Part shown: positions 1-8,621 of the stretch, piece after piece | Layout: each line of letters begins with the position of its first letter | How positions within the stretch are numbered: position 1 is the first letter of the stretch | NCBI GenBank assembly: GCA_965237785.1 | Contig: OZ250159.1 | Span: 3,162,001-3,226,000, forward strand | Direction of reading: 5' to 3' | Origin: UBA6522 sp965237785 | GTDB lineage: Bacteria > Pseudomonadota > Gammaproteobacteria > Steroidobacterales > Rariloculaceae | DNA length: 64,000 nucleotides | The notes under the pieces: model-generated | What the model was told of the DNA's origin: nothing | What the model saw: only the letters and a program-made list of their open reading frames with translations | Database searches by the model: none | Made by a program: the position numbers and the translations under genes

Positions 1-719
1 TGCGCGTCCGGACCCAGGTATACGACGCACTGGGTATCGTGAGTTCCGACCGTTGAATGACACCCGGCAAACAGCGGATTGTTCGGGGTCCCGATGTCGA
101 TGATGTGCAAACCGTGGCCGCATGTGTTCGTGCCCACGGCATAGGCAAACCCGGTGTCTTCGTCGATGGCGAGATTGTGGGCGTTTTCGAAGTCGACGTA
201 GACAATATCCGGCATGAACGTCTCTGACGGTACGGCATCGCGCAGCCGCGTCAGATCGAAGACCTGCATTCCGTGGGCCCCGGCATTGTCGGCAACGACG
301 TAAGCATGGTCCCGATAGACCTTGATGTCGCGCCAGACGGACGCCGCGGTCTGTGTCGACATCCTGCCGAGAACGCGCGGATTCTCCGGATCGGAGATGT
401 CGACGAACGCCGTACCGTTCGACATTCCCATGAGCGCGTATTCCCGATCGGTCTGCGTATCGACCCACCCCCAGATGTCGTTGCCGCGGCTCCCTCCCAT
501 CGTCGCCAGCGCGACGCGGCTTCTCAGCGCGACTCCGGAGCACGCATATTCGCCTGCCCTGCCGTTCTCGCATCGCACGGTTTGCGAGCCAAAGGGTGAC
601 GCAGGCGTCAATGCGGTCGGCGGGGTGGGGCTAACGCCACCGTCACCGCCGCCTCCGCCACAACCGCAGGCGAGCAATACCCAGAAAACACCGAAAGCGG
701 GCTTCAATTCAGGACTCAT
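1..719 (-). CDS. Choice-of-anchor B family lipoprotein (C-terminus outside window)
   Basis: This reading frame starts at ATG 719 and runs off the left edge, so about 239 residues are visible. Residues 8-22 are hydrophobic and end in a lipobox-like LLACGCGG, followed by a Gly-rich linker, which suggests a lipoprotein. The rest has the repeating motifs of LVIVD/choice-of-anchor B proteins: NDIWGW, YALMGMSNGTAFVDIS, DIKVYRDHAYVVADN, AHNLAIDEDTGFAYAVGT and HGLHIIDI. Members of this family are secreted beta-propeller-like proteins of unknown function. The C-terminal anchor is not in the window. Function is unknown; the family call is good. Confidence 0.85.
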   Translation of the reverse strand, partial: MSPELKPAFGVFWVLLACGCGGGGGDGGVSPTPPTALTPASPFGSQTVRCENGRAGEYACSGVALRSRVALATMGGSRGNDIWGWVDTQTDREYALMGMSNGTAFVDISDPENPRVLGRMSTQTAASVWRDIKVYRDHAYVVADNAGAHGMQVFDLTRLRDAVPSETFMPDIVYVDFENAHNLAIDEDTGFAYAVGTNTCGHGLHIIDIGTPNNPLFAGCHSTVGTHDTQCVVYLGPDA

Positions 720-783
720 GACGGCGACAGGTTTGGTTCAGCCAATCAAACAACATCGAACGATCAAAAGGCATGCCGGCGAC

Positions 784-906
784 TCACTCCACCTTGGACG
801 GCCCCTGCCGCTTCAGGTTCACACCGAAGCCGCGGCCCTTGACGATCGCTGCGTCGCCGAATTTCTCGCGTACGCTGTCGAGCGCCCAGTCGACGCGGGA
901 GGCGAA
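784..906 (-). pseudogene. Relict C-terminus resembling DNA polymerase IV (DinB)
   Basis: A frame ending at the TGA at 784-786 reads RVDWALDSVREKFGDAAIV and then about 15 basic residues. This resembles the conserved C-terminal tail of DinB/UmuC-type Y-family polymerases (ldrAlDsIReKFG). Nothing upstream in this or other frames resembles the catalytic palm or fingers; the sequence runs straight into the VOC relict. It is read as a fossil of about 40 codons from a lost dinB gene. The match is short, so the assignment is tentative. Confidence 0.4.
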
Positions 907-919
907 GGCACTAGTCGAA

Positions 920-1225
920 CTAGCAGTCCGCGGGCTCCTCCCAGGGATCGTAGGAGCCGATATTTCAGATGTGCCCCTCCGGATCGCGGCAGGCGAAGAA
1001 CGCGCCACCGTATTCCGGGTTCTGCAGCGGCACCACGATCTCCGCACCCGCGGTAACGGCACGTTCGTGTACGGCGCCGGGATCGTCAACTACTACGCAA
1101 GCGCTTTGTGTATTCGCACCGTTCGGCCCAGGCGCCTTCACAAGCTGACCATAGTCGTCGTCGCGCGCACTGCCCAGCATGATCATGCCATCGCCGAGGA
1201 CCAGTTGGGCGCGCGCCCGAGCACC
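920..1225 (-). pseudogene. Truncated VOC/glyoxalase-family gene with internal stop
   Basis: In frame directly after the TAG stop of the upstream secreted-protein gene, the sequence reads AQLVLGDGMIMLGS, then VKAPGPNG, VHERAVTAGAEIV and RDPEGHI, all typical of VOC (glyoxalase/bleomycin resistance) proteins. A TGA stands where the family has Trp in the GHIW motif; reading continues as NIGSYDPWEEP to a TAG at 920-922. The first 40 or so residues of a normal VOC domain are missing. N-terminal loss plus a TGG-to-TGA change makes this a pseudogene. Confidence 0.7.
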
Positions 1226-2107
1226 CTATTCGTTGTCCAGCACCGACGCACGAAACGTTGCCTGGTAGCCGGACTCGCTGATCGGCACCAGGTCGAGGAG
1301 CCCCACCAGATTCGCTTCATCCTCCGGTGTTGCCGTCCAGCCTGAACCGCTGGAGAACTCACCGGACCATCGGGAGTCGAGCGTCCAACCCTGGTCACGC
1401 AACTGCTGTTCAAAGTGTCCGGCAAGTTCCGGCGTCGAGAGCTCCGTTTCCACGTCGATGGAGGTAGCCGCTGTCCGTGAATTCCCCGGTGAACCGGTAA
1501 ACGAAGCGATCAATGCCGCCATCGGCTCAATTGTTTGAGCGCCGTCCGGCAGCGTCAAGGTCGGCATGTATTCGTAAACGTTGGGCACACGGGACGCTGG
1601 AGCAAACCCACGGAAGGGACCGCCCACGCCGCTTTCGCATGCAAATCCCGTCGGCGCCATGATATGCATGCTCACATAGGTTGTATCGTCGGTTGCGCGC
1701 CCCATGAGGTTCAGGAACTCGCTGTCTCGGCACAGTGTCTGGTTGAGCGGCTGCTCCCTTGTCACGAAACCTCCCCGTGGTGGACCTCCAGTCTCAAGAC
1801 CTTGCCATCCGCTGTCCTCAAGAATACCGGTTGCGGCGTCGATTGCCTCGCCGGGCACCAGGTCCGTCTTATAGGCTGCGACTGTTTGAAAGTCCGTTAC
1901 GGAACTGCCGATGTACTCAAGCACATCGGAATCCGGTAAGCCGATCAGCGGTTCAGGAACGGCACGACTCACGCGTGCGCCCGGTCCGGCCCCGGCAACC
2001 AACAGGCCTTCCCTGACATCGGGATCGACACACGCCAGCAAGTCCTCTTGCGCTGATGAAGTGCTCGCCAGAAAGAAAACAAGGCAAACAAGAAATCTAC
2101 ATTGCAT
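1226..2107 (-). CDS. Secreted hypothetical protein
   Basis: This 293-residue protein has a clear signal peptide (MQCRFLVCLVFFLASTSSA, cleavage near residue 19) and no transmembrane segment afterwards. I do not recognise a domain. It has scattered cysteines (about residues 26, 127 and 157) and reads as a soluble periplasmic protein. The ATG at 2107 follows AGGGGTGA, an acceptable ribosome binding site. Its stop codon is followed in frame by the VOC relict, so a deletion joined the two genes here. The natural C-terminus might therefore be altered. Confidence 0.7.
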   Translation of the reverse strand: MQCRFLVCLVFFLASTSSAQEDLLACVDPDVREGLLVAGAGPGARVSRAVPEPLIGLPDSDVLEYIGSSVTDFQTVAAYKTDLVPGEAIDAATGILEDSGWQGLETGGPPRGGFVTREQPLNQTLCRDSEFLNLMGRATDDTTYVSMHIMAPTGFACESGVGGPFRGFAPASRVPNVYEYMPTLTLPDGAQTIEPMAALIASFTGSPGNSRTAATSIDVETELSTPELAGHFEQQLRDQGWTLDSRWSGEFSSGSGWTATPEDEANLVGLLDLVPISESGYQATFRASVLDNE

Positions 2108-2240
2108 AATTTGTCACCCCTGCACGTAGTTGTAGTGGCACCAGTCCAGTATATCGCTCGGGGAACGTCGGCTTTGGCCAATTTCCGGTCAATTGCCTCC
2201 AGCACCCATCGGTTGGAGGCGTCAACCGTTGCTTGATCAA

Positions 2241-3221
2241 CTAGATCGCCAACACAATCTTCCCGAAATGCGCGCTGGACTCCATCATTCGATGCGCTGC
2301 AGCCGCTTCCTCCAGGGGCAGGACCTGGTGGATGAGCGGTACGATGCGGCCATCCGCAACGAGCGGCACGACGGTCTCATTGAATTCCCTGGTGATGACG
2401 GCCTTTTCGTCGACCGGACGGGAACGCAGTACCGAGCCAATGACTTGCTGGCGCCTGACCATCAGGGGCGCGAGGTTGATCTCCGATTTCGCACCCCCCA
2501 TGAGTCCGATAATCACGAGCCGCCCGCCCAGGGCGAGGGATCGCAGATTGCGCTTCAGGTAAGCGCCACCGAGATGGTCGAGAATCACGTCGGCACCGCG
2601 CTTGCCGGTCGCCGTCGCCACACCTTCGGCGAAGTCTTCCGTGCGGTAGTCGATGACGTGATCGGCGCCGAGTGCCCGGACGCGCTCGACCTTGCCCGTC
2701 GATGCGGTGATGATGACCGTGGCCCCTGGCCTCAACGTCTTGCAAAGCTGGATCGCGGACGTATTGACACCGCCGCCGCCGCCATGAACCAGCACGGTTT
2801 CGCCGTCCTTGAGCCCGGCCAGCATGAAGATGTTGAGATAGGCGGTGATGTAGGTTTCGCAGACGCAGGCCGCCTGGTGAAAATCGAGCCGCTCCGGGAT
2901 TCTCATTACGTGGCTCGCGTACGCGACGGCGTATTCAGCGTAACCACCGCCGCCCACCAGGGACATGACCCGCTCGCCCACCTCGAGTCCGGATACCCCG
3001 GGACCCAGCGCATCGACGGTGCCGGCGACCTCCAACCCCAGGATGGAAGAATCGCCCGCCGGTTGATGGTAGTTGCCCTGCCGCTGCACGCAGTCCGCCC
3101 GATTGACCGTGGTGGCCGCCACCTTGATGCGGACTTGCCCGTCGCCGGGTTCCGGTGTTTCCGTCTCTCCGACGCAGAGCGTATCGGCTCCCCCAAACTC
3201 CGTCTGCAATACCGCCTTCAT
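2241..3221 (-). CDS. NAD(P)H:quinone oxidoreductase, zinc-free MDR family
   Basis: A medium-chain dehydrogenase/reductase of about 326 residues, close to the PIG3/TP53I3-type quinone oxidoreductases. An N-terminal GroES-like domain (NRADCVQRQGNY, LGLEVAGTV) precedes a Rossmann domain with VLVHGGGGGVNTSAIQL and a typical ending (HRMMESSAHFGKIVL). No structural zinc-binding cysteine cluster is visible, which fits quinone reductases rather than alcohol dehydrogenases. I prefer the second ATG (3221), which sits six bases after CAGGGG; the ATG at 3227 leaves no spacing. It probably reduces quinones or enones with NADPH in the cytoplasm. Confidence 0.85.
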   Translation of the reverse strand: MKAVLQTEFGGADTLCVGETETPEPGDGQVRIKVAATTVNRADCVQRQGNYHQPAGDSSILGLEVAGTVDALGPGVSGLEVGERVMSLVGGGGYAEYAVAYASHVMRIPERLDFHQAACVCETYITAYLNIFMLAGLKDGETVLVHGGGGGVNTSAIQLCKTLRPGATVIITASTGKVERVRALGADHVIDYRTEDFAEGVATATGKRGADVILDHLGGAYLKRNLRSLALGGRLVIIGLMGGAKSEINLAPLMVRRQQVIGSVLRSRPVDEKAVITREFNETVVPLVADGRIVPLIHQVLPLEEAAAAHRMMESSAHFGKIVLAI

Positions 3222-3379
3222 CTGCATCCCCTGCCCTGCGAAGGCGCAATCCTAACGGATTCCCTTGCGGTCCACATCGAACGGGGGGATTTGCGCCGAG
3301 CGAAGGAATGAGAGTATTTTCGACCTCACCAACAAAACTGCCGAATCGGCGGCGGTGAATAACACATGAGGAGCTTGTC

Positions 3380-3865
3380 ATGCGCACCCTTAGTCTACTC
3401 GTCGGCGGCATTCTGGTAGGAATGGGCATCCAGTTGGCCATCGGCCAGACCCAGAACAGCGGAATTGTCGGTGTGAACCACGTGGGAATCGCCTTTGACG
3501 ACCTGGATGCGGCGATCGAGTATTACACTCAGACGCTGGGATACCCCGAGGCATTCCGAATCGAGAACGATGCCGGCGAGGTGGGCCTGGTCTACGTTCA
3601 GGTCAGTGAGAGCACGTTCGTGGAGCTGCAGCCGACCAACGAGAACCGTCCGGCGGGAATCAACCACTTCGGCGTGCACGTGGAAAATATCGATGCGGCA
3701 ATTGAGACGTGGCGCGGCCGCGGCGCCGAGGCACAGGACAGCCGGCGCAGCAGCACCAATGCCATCCTTTCGAATATCTTCGACCCAAGCGGAAATCGGA
3801 TGGAGTTGCTGGAATTGCCGCCCGAATCGGAGCACGCCCAGGCGACCGCGCGCTGGAGCGAGTGA
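3380..3865 (+). CDS. Secreted VOC-family protein
   Basis: A 161-residue protein with an N-terminal hydrophobic signal (residues 5-22) followed by one VOC domain: VNHVGIAFDDLDAAIEYY, FVELQPTNE, INHFGVHVENIDAAIETW and IFDPSGNRMELLEL. The His of VNHVGI, the His of INHFGVHV and Glu residues in FVELQ and MELLE could serve as metal ligands. The layout recalls methylmalonyl-CoA epimerase and glyoxalase I. A strong ribosome binding site (TGAGGAGC) precedes ATG 3380. The export signal is unusual for this family and suggests a periplasmic or membrane-anchored role. The substrate is unknown. Confidence 0.8.
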   Translation: MRTLSLLVGGILVGMGIQLAIGQTQNSGIVGVNHVGIAFDDLDAAIEYYTQTLGYPEAFRIENDAGEVGLVYVQVSESTFVELQPTNENRPAGINHFGVHVENIDAAIETWRGRGAEAQDSRRSSTNAILSNIFDPSGNRMELLELPPESEHAQATARWSE

Positions 3866-3907
3866 CGACGCTGGAGCCGGGGCCGCACCCGGCTCCCAGT
3901 CGCGATG

Positions 3908-4090
3908 TCAGCGGATGGCGATGGGGCGCGCCGGCGAGCCCGTCGCCCCCTTGAACCGGATCGGCGTGACGATGAACAGGAACTCGTAGACGACGTCGGC
4001 TACGAGTTCGTCGAACTGCATGTTCTCCAGGTTGCAAATGCCATTCTTCATCATCAGTTCCTGGTGCACGGGGAAAACCAGTCCTTTTAC
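3908..4090 (-). pseudogene. C-terminal remnant of a cyclase-family (PF04199) hydrolase
   Basis: The last 60 codons of a minus-strand frame match the end of cyclase/kynurenine-formamidase-like proteins: VFPVHQELMMKNGI, NLENMQFDEL, VYEFLFIVTPIRFKGATGS, then RPIAIR and a stop. Upstream the frame leaves the family, and the Nramp gene occupies the opposite strand from 4161. The catalytic N-terminal two thirds (the HxGTHxDxP region) are absent, so this is a fossil 3' end. Confidence 0.7.
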
Positions 4091-4160
4091 TTGCGATGCC
4101 ACGGCCCTGCATACCCTCATGTACCATAGCGCTGGATTCAACCCCGGGAAGTCACCAACA

Positions 4161-5687
4161 ATGAAACAGGAACCGTCCGGACCCGACCCGACCCAAGGCT
4201 CGTTCCAGTCCCTGCAACTCCCCTCCCTGGCGCCGGCGAGCCTGTTTCGCCAGTTCGGTCCGGGAATGATCCTGATGATGACCGGCATCGGCACGAGCCA
4301 TCTGGTAACCGCGCCGGTGGCGGGCGGGCGATTCGGCTACGCGTTGCTGTGGTGCATACCCATCGCCTATATATTCAAATACTACGGGTTCGAAATGGCG
4401 TTTCGCTTCACCCACGCCACGGGGCGAAGCATGCTCGACGCCTATTCAACCGCCTGGAAGAAACTCCCCGTCTGGTACGTGCTCATCACGACCGTGATCC
4501 AGTCGGCGATCGGCCAGGCCGGCCGGCTGGTGGCGAGCGCGGCGGTGGCCTTCTATTTCTTCAGACAATACCTGGGCCTGGACATACCGGGGTTGGGTGA
4601 CGATCTCGAACTGTCCCTGTACGGGTTGCTGCTGGGCATGGCCTCGGTAGCGATCATCCTCGGGGGCAAGTACGCGGCGGTGGAACTGGTCACGAAGATC
4701 GCCGCCGGCATCCTCATCGTCTGCAGTGTTGGCGTCTACGTCGTGAGCCCGGCCCCGGTGAGCGAGTTTGTGCATTTCTTCCAACTGGATACCCCCGAGG
4801 GTTCGTGGTTGATCATCGCCTCGTTCCTGGGACTGCTGCCCACGGGCATCGACGTATCGCTGCAGGCTTCGGAGTGGGGCAAGGCCAAGAAGGTCGGCAT
4901 GGGCCGCGTCCGCGACCAACTCGAAGAGAAAGGCATCGCCGCGCGCTTCGACGCGTTCAGCAGCGGCAAGGGCGACCTCAGCGTCGACACCTCACAGTTG
5001 CCGCCCCACGCGATGGAATACTGCCGGCGCTGGTTCAAGATCGGTCTGTGGGACTTTCGCGCGGGCCACGTCATCTCCTTCTTTCTGGTCTGCATCTTCA
5101 TGCTGCTGGCCGCCGTGTGGCTCTTCCCGAGCGAAGTCCAGGGCAACGCGGTGATGGGCGAGATTGCCCGTATATTTACCGACAGTGTCGGTCCCGGAAT
5201 GATGATCGTCTTCCTTGCGGGCGCGATGGCGGCTACCTTTTCCACGGCGTTCAACTATTTCGACGGCTGGCCCCGGGTCGTCGGCGCGTGCTGCCGCAAC
5301 CTCTTCCGGTCAACCGCCGAGTTGCGCGGTACGGCCAGGGAAGACCTGGGCGAGGAACACCGCCGCCGCTGGTACTCCGAATACAATATCTACCGGCTGA
5401 GCATGCTGTTCTCGCTGGTGACCTCGGTGGCGATCATCGCGGGACTGCCGAGGCCGGTATTCCTGGTCCTGGTGGCCTCCGCGCTGGCGTATTTTGTCGC
5501 CCCGGTGATTTTCTTTCTGAACCTCTACTACTGCTTCACCGTGATCCCCAGGGAAGACAAGATCTTTTATCCCTCCACGTTTGCGAAATGGTTCGGCTGG
5601 CTGAGCCTGTTCGTATTCACGGGGATGTCACTGGTGCTGATCTGGCAGCAACTGGTGCCGCGGGTGGCGGCGTTATTTGGCGGATAA
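4161..5687 (+). CDS. Nramp-family divalent metal ion transporter
   Basis: An inner-membrane protein of about 508 residues with 10-12 predicted hydrophobic segments. It belongs to the Nramp (SLC11) superfamily by overall pattern (FGPGMILMMTGIGTSHLVTAPVAGGRFGYALLW, broken here by its helices) with an extended cytoplasmic loop around residues 240-300. The canonical DPG motif of helix 1 is not present: TGIGTSH stands in its place. It therefore belongs to the divergent Nramp-related group, and substrate prediction (Mn/Fe) is unsafe. The start at ATG 4161 is chosen because GGGAAG lies about 10 bases upstream; longer in-frame starts run into the cyclase relict. Confidence 0.75.
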   Translation: MKQEPSGPDPTQGSFQSLQLPSLAPASLFRQFGPGMILMMTGIGTSHLVTAPVAGGRFGYALLWCIPIAYIFKYYGFEMAFRFTHATGRSMLDAYSTAWKKLPVWYVLITTVIQSAIGQAGRLVASAAVAFYFFRQYLGLDIPGLGDDLELSLYGLLLGMASVAIILGGKYAAVELVTKIAAGILIVCSVGVYVVSPAPVSEFVHFFQLDTPEGSWLIIASFLGLLPTGIDVSLQASEWGKAKKVGMGRVRDQLEEKGIAARFDAFSSGKGDLSVDTSQLPPHAMEYCRRWFKIGLWDFRAGHVISFFLVCIFMLLAAVWLFPSEVQGNAVMGEIARIFTDSVGPGMMIVFLAGAMAATFSTAFNYFDGWPRVVGACCRNLFRSTAELRGTAREDLGEEHRRRWYSEYNIYRLSMLFSLVTSVAIIAGLPRPVFLVLVASALAYFVAPVIFFLNLYYCFTVIPREDKIFYPSTFAKWFGWLSLFVFTGMSLVLIWQQLVPRVAALFGG

Positions 5688-5791
5688 GTGGCCGCGGCGA
5701 ACGGATCGGCGGTACGCGGCGGCAGCTCGCGGGGAACCTTGCCACCTTCATGACCGGCGCGGTGGCGGCACTTGTAGCGTGAACCGCTGCC

Positions 5792-7168
5792 CTACCGGTC
5801 ACCGGCCATGTAATCGACGGCCAGATGACTCAGCACGCGAACCCCCGTCACCATCGCCGCTTCATCCGCAAAAAAGAGCGGCGAATGATTGGCGGGGGCG
5901 GTGGCCGCATCGACTTCGGGCGGCGTCACACCAAGAGTCAGATAGAGGCCCGGGACCTCCAGCGCGAAGTACGAGAAATCCTCGGCCACGGTGCGCGGGA
6001 CCATCTCAACCATTCGTTCGCGGCCGACGACGCGTTCGATCGTGGGCAACATGCGCTGCGTCAAGTCCGGATCGTTGGCGGTCACCGGATACAATTCGTC
6101 GATCCGCAATTCCGCCCGCGCGCCCGCCGCCTCGGCGATGTTGGTCGCGGTGGTGTGGAGTCGCTCGTGAATGCTGTCGCGGATGCCCATGTCGAAGTTG
6201 CGGATCGTGCCGATGAGCTCGACCGAGTCGGGGATGATATTGGTGCGAATTCCGCCGTTGATGGCGCCGAACGATACCACCGCCGGTGCGCGCGTCAGAT
6301 CGATCTGGCGGCTGACGATCGTCTGCACACTCGTGACGATCTGCGACGCCACAACGATGGGGTCCACGCCGTTCCACGGCAACGCGCCGTGGGTCTGACG
6401 ACCGTGTACCGTGAGATAGAACTGATCCACGCTGGCCATGATGGGTCCGGCCCGATAGCCGATCTCGCCCGTATTCAGGTTCGAGAACGAATGCATCCCG
6501 AACACCGCGTCCGGCGCGTAGCGCTCGAACAACCCCTCCTTCAGCATCAGCTCCGCACCGCCTTCCTCACCCTCGGGCGGTCCCTCCTCGGCGGGCTGGA
6601 ATATGAACAGCACCGATCCCGGCAGCTCATCCCCCATCGCCACCAGGTTCCGCGCCACGCCCAGTACCATCGCCATGTGCGTGTCGTGACCGCAGGCGTG
6701 CATCACACCCACCTCCTGGCCCCGGTACTCCGCCGTTACCGTGGAGGCAAACGGCAAGTCCGATACTTCGGTCACCGGCAACCCGTCCATGTCCGCGCGA
6801 ATCGCCACCAGCGGGCGCTCCCGGGCGCCGCGCAGATACCCCACCACGCCGGTGTGCGCGATCCCCGTCTCCACCTCAAGCCCCATGTCCCGCAGCGCCT
6901 CGGCAACCGCTTCGGCGGTGCGAAACTCCCGGTTGCTGAGTTCCGGATGCTCGTGAAAGTCCCGCCGCCAAGCGATCACCTGCGCCTCGCCCTCGGCCGA
7001 GAGCCGATCGATGGCCCCGTCCTGGGCACCGGCGGACCGAGTCCACAGGCAGCCGGCCGCGAGAACCGCCAGTACGACTCTCGCACCGACGTTCGTCCCG
7101 AGGGCGCGGAGGCGCCGTGGCGGCGCCGTCAGTGGGTTAGTCGCGAGTGCTCGAACCGTGACTTGCAT
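5792..7168 (-). CDS. Secreted M20-family amidohydrolase/carboxypeptidase
   Basis: 458 residues. An N-terminal signal (VVLAVLAAGCLWTRSAGA, ending near residue 49) is followed by an M20D peptidase/amidohydrolase fold: WRRDFHEHPELSNREF, RADMDGLPV, HACGHDTHMAMVLG, FQPAEEG and a dimerisation domain around RQTHGALPW. The Cys/His of ACGHD, the Glu pair of PAEEG and later His residues are the expected metal ligands and catalytic base. Relatives hydrolyse N-acyl or indole-acetyl amino acids; secretion suggests scavenging of acylated amino acids or peptides. It has a long N-terminus before the signal; an internal start is possible. Confidence 0.88.
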   Translation of the reverse strand: MQVTVRALATNPLTAPPRRLRALGTNVGARVVLAVLAAGCLWTRSAGAQDGAIDRLSAEGEAQVIAWRRDFHEHPELSNREFRTAEAVAEALRDMGLEVETGIAHTGVVGYLRGARERPLVAIRADMDGLPVTEVSDLPFASTVTAEYRGQEVGVMHACGHDTHMAMVLGVARNLVAMGDELPGSVLFIFQPAEEGPPEGEEGGAELMLKEGLFERYAPDAVFGMHSFSNLNTGEIGYRAGPIMASVDQFYLTVHGRQTHGALPWNGVDPIVVASQIVTSVQTIVSRQIDLTRAPAVVSFGAINGGIRTNIIPDSVELIGTIRNFDMGIRDSIHERLHTTATNIAEAAGARAELRIDELYPVTANDPDLTQRMLPTIERVVGRERMVEMVPRTVAEDFSYFALEVPGLYLTLGVTPPEVDAATAPANHSPLFFADEAAMVTGVRVLSHLAVDYMAGDR

Positions 7169-7386
7169 CGAAGGTATCTCCAGTCATCATCCGGAACGCC
7201 AATGGTACCCGCAACCGAGCCCGCATACCTCACCGCCGTTCGTCGCGAGGGTGCCGCGACGCGCTGGAAATGAAAATCGGTGGGGATGCAAGCCAGTACC
7301 GAGCGGGCCTTACCACCACTGCGCCAATCGTTTAGTATCCGCTCGTCCCTCGGGCAATCGGCCTTTCCCGCATCCCGGAATTCACC

Positions 7387-8580
7387 GTGTTCGAAAAACT
7401 GGAGCGCTTACCCCCTGACGCCATCCTCGGCATCATGGCCATGTTTCGTGAGGACCCCGCCCCCGGGAAGGTCGACCTCAGCGTCGGCGTGATCCAGGAC
7501 GAGGATGGGCAGACGCCGGTGCTTGAGTGCGTGCGGCGGGCGGAACGCCGCATCATCCGGGAGCAGACGACCAAGAGCTACGTGGCCATCGCGGGAAACG
7601 CCGGCTTCAACAAGGCCATGGAGACGCTGCTCTTCGGCGCCGACCACCCGGCGCTTGAAGCAGGCCGGATCTCCTCCGTGCAATCCCTCGGTGGCAGCGG
7701 CGCGCTAAGCGTGGCCGGTCACGTCCTTGCCCGCGCCCGGCCCGATGCCACGGTGTGGCTGAGCACGCCATCGTGGCCGAACCACCGGCCGCTGTTGGGG
7801 CTGGCAGGGCTCAAGCTCGATAACTATCCCTATTACGACTTCGAGCACCGCCACATTCACTTCGACGCCATGACCGAGGGATTCGCGAAGCTCGGTCCCG
7901 GGGATGCGGTGTTGCTGCACGGTTGCTGCCACAACCCGAGCGGTGCGGATCTTTCCCGCACACAATGGGACGCTCTGGCGGATCTTTTCGCTGCCCGGGG
8001 GATCGTGCCGTTCCTGGACCTGGCCTACCAGGGGCTGGCCGAAGGACTCGAACAGGATGCCTATGGAGTTCGCGTCATGGCCGAGCGATTGGATGAAGTC
8101 ATCGTCGCCGCTTCATGCTCGAAGAATCTCGGCCTGTACCGGGAGCGGGTGGGGCTGGCGAGCATCGTCTCCAGAAATGCGGACCAGGCCAAGTCCGTCC
8201 GGACCAATCTGGTGCAGATGGCCCGCGGAATTTATTCCATGCCCCCTGACCATGGAGCCGCCATCGTGAGCTACATTCTGCACGACGAAGCGTTGCGCGC
8301 GCTGTGGGTCGAGGAGGTGCAGGGCATGCGCGATCGGCTCAATGGCAATCGGGCTCGTTTCGTGGACAAACTCAAGGAACGCGGCGCGCCCCGGGATTTT
8401 TCGTTTTTCGCCAACGAGCGGGGCATGTTTTCCTGCCTGGGACTATCCCTTGAACAGGTGATTCGCCTGCGCGAGGAATTTCACATCTATATGGTGGAGC
8501 CGAGCCGGATCAATTTTGCCGGACTCAACCAGTCCAACATCGACTTCGTCGCCGACTCCATCGTCGCAGTACTCGAGTAG
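7387..8580 (+). CDS. Class I aspartate/aromatic amino acid aminotransferase
   Basis: 397 residues, full length for the AspC/TyrB family. N-terminal FEKLERLPPDAILGIM and KVDLSVGVIQDEDGQTPV are typical. The PLP Schiff-base lysine is K246 in AASCSKNLGLY, followed by the phosphate-binding Arg in YRERVG. The carboxylate-binding Arg is in EPSRINFAG near the end. It transfers the amino group between aspartate or aromatic amino acids and 2-oxoglutarate in the cytoplasm. It starts at GTG 7387 because no upstream ATG keeps the conserved N-terminus intact. Confidence 0.93.
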   Translation: MFEKLERLPPDAILGIMAMFREDPAPGKVDLSVGVIQDEDGQTPVLECVRRAERRIIREQTTKSYVAIAGNAGFNKAMETLLFGADHPALEAGRISSVQSLGGSGALSVAGHVLARARPDATVWLSTPSWPNHRPLLGLAGLKLDNYPYYDFEHRHIHFDAMTEGFAKLGPGDAVLLHGCCHNPSGADLSRTQWDALADLFAARGIVPFLDLAYQGLAEGLEQDAYGVRVMAERLDEVIVAASCSKNLGLYRERVGLASIVSRNADQAKSVRTNLVQMARGIYSMPPDHGAAIVSYILHDEALRALWVEEVQGMRDRLNGNRARFVDKLKERGAPRDFSFFANERGMFSCLGLSLEQVIRLREEFHIYMVEPSRINFAGLNQSNIDFVADSIVAVLE

Positions 8581-8621
8581 TGACACCGCGCGGCGCACCG
8601 CTGCATTGCTGACAACCCGCC

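Noticed and set aside
920..1225. TGA read as Trp (recoding) in the VOC gene
   Set aside because: Many intact genes here end in TGA, and the VOC gene also lacks its N-terminus, so decay is simpler.
2193..3311. A 372-codon plus-strand ORF antisense to the quinone oxidoreductase
   Set aside because: Codon composition and lack of any domain show it is a high-GC shadow of the real minus-strand gene.
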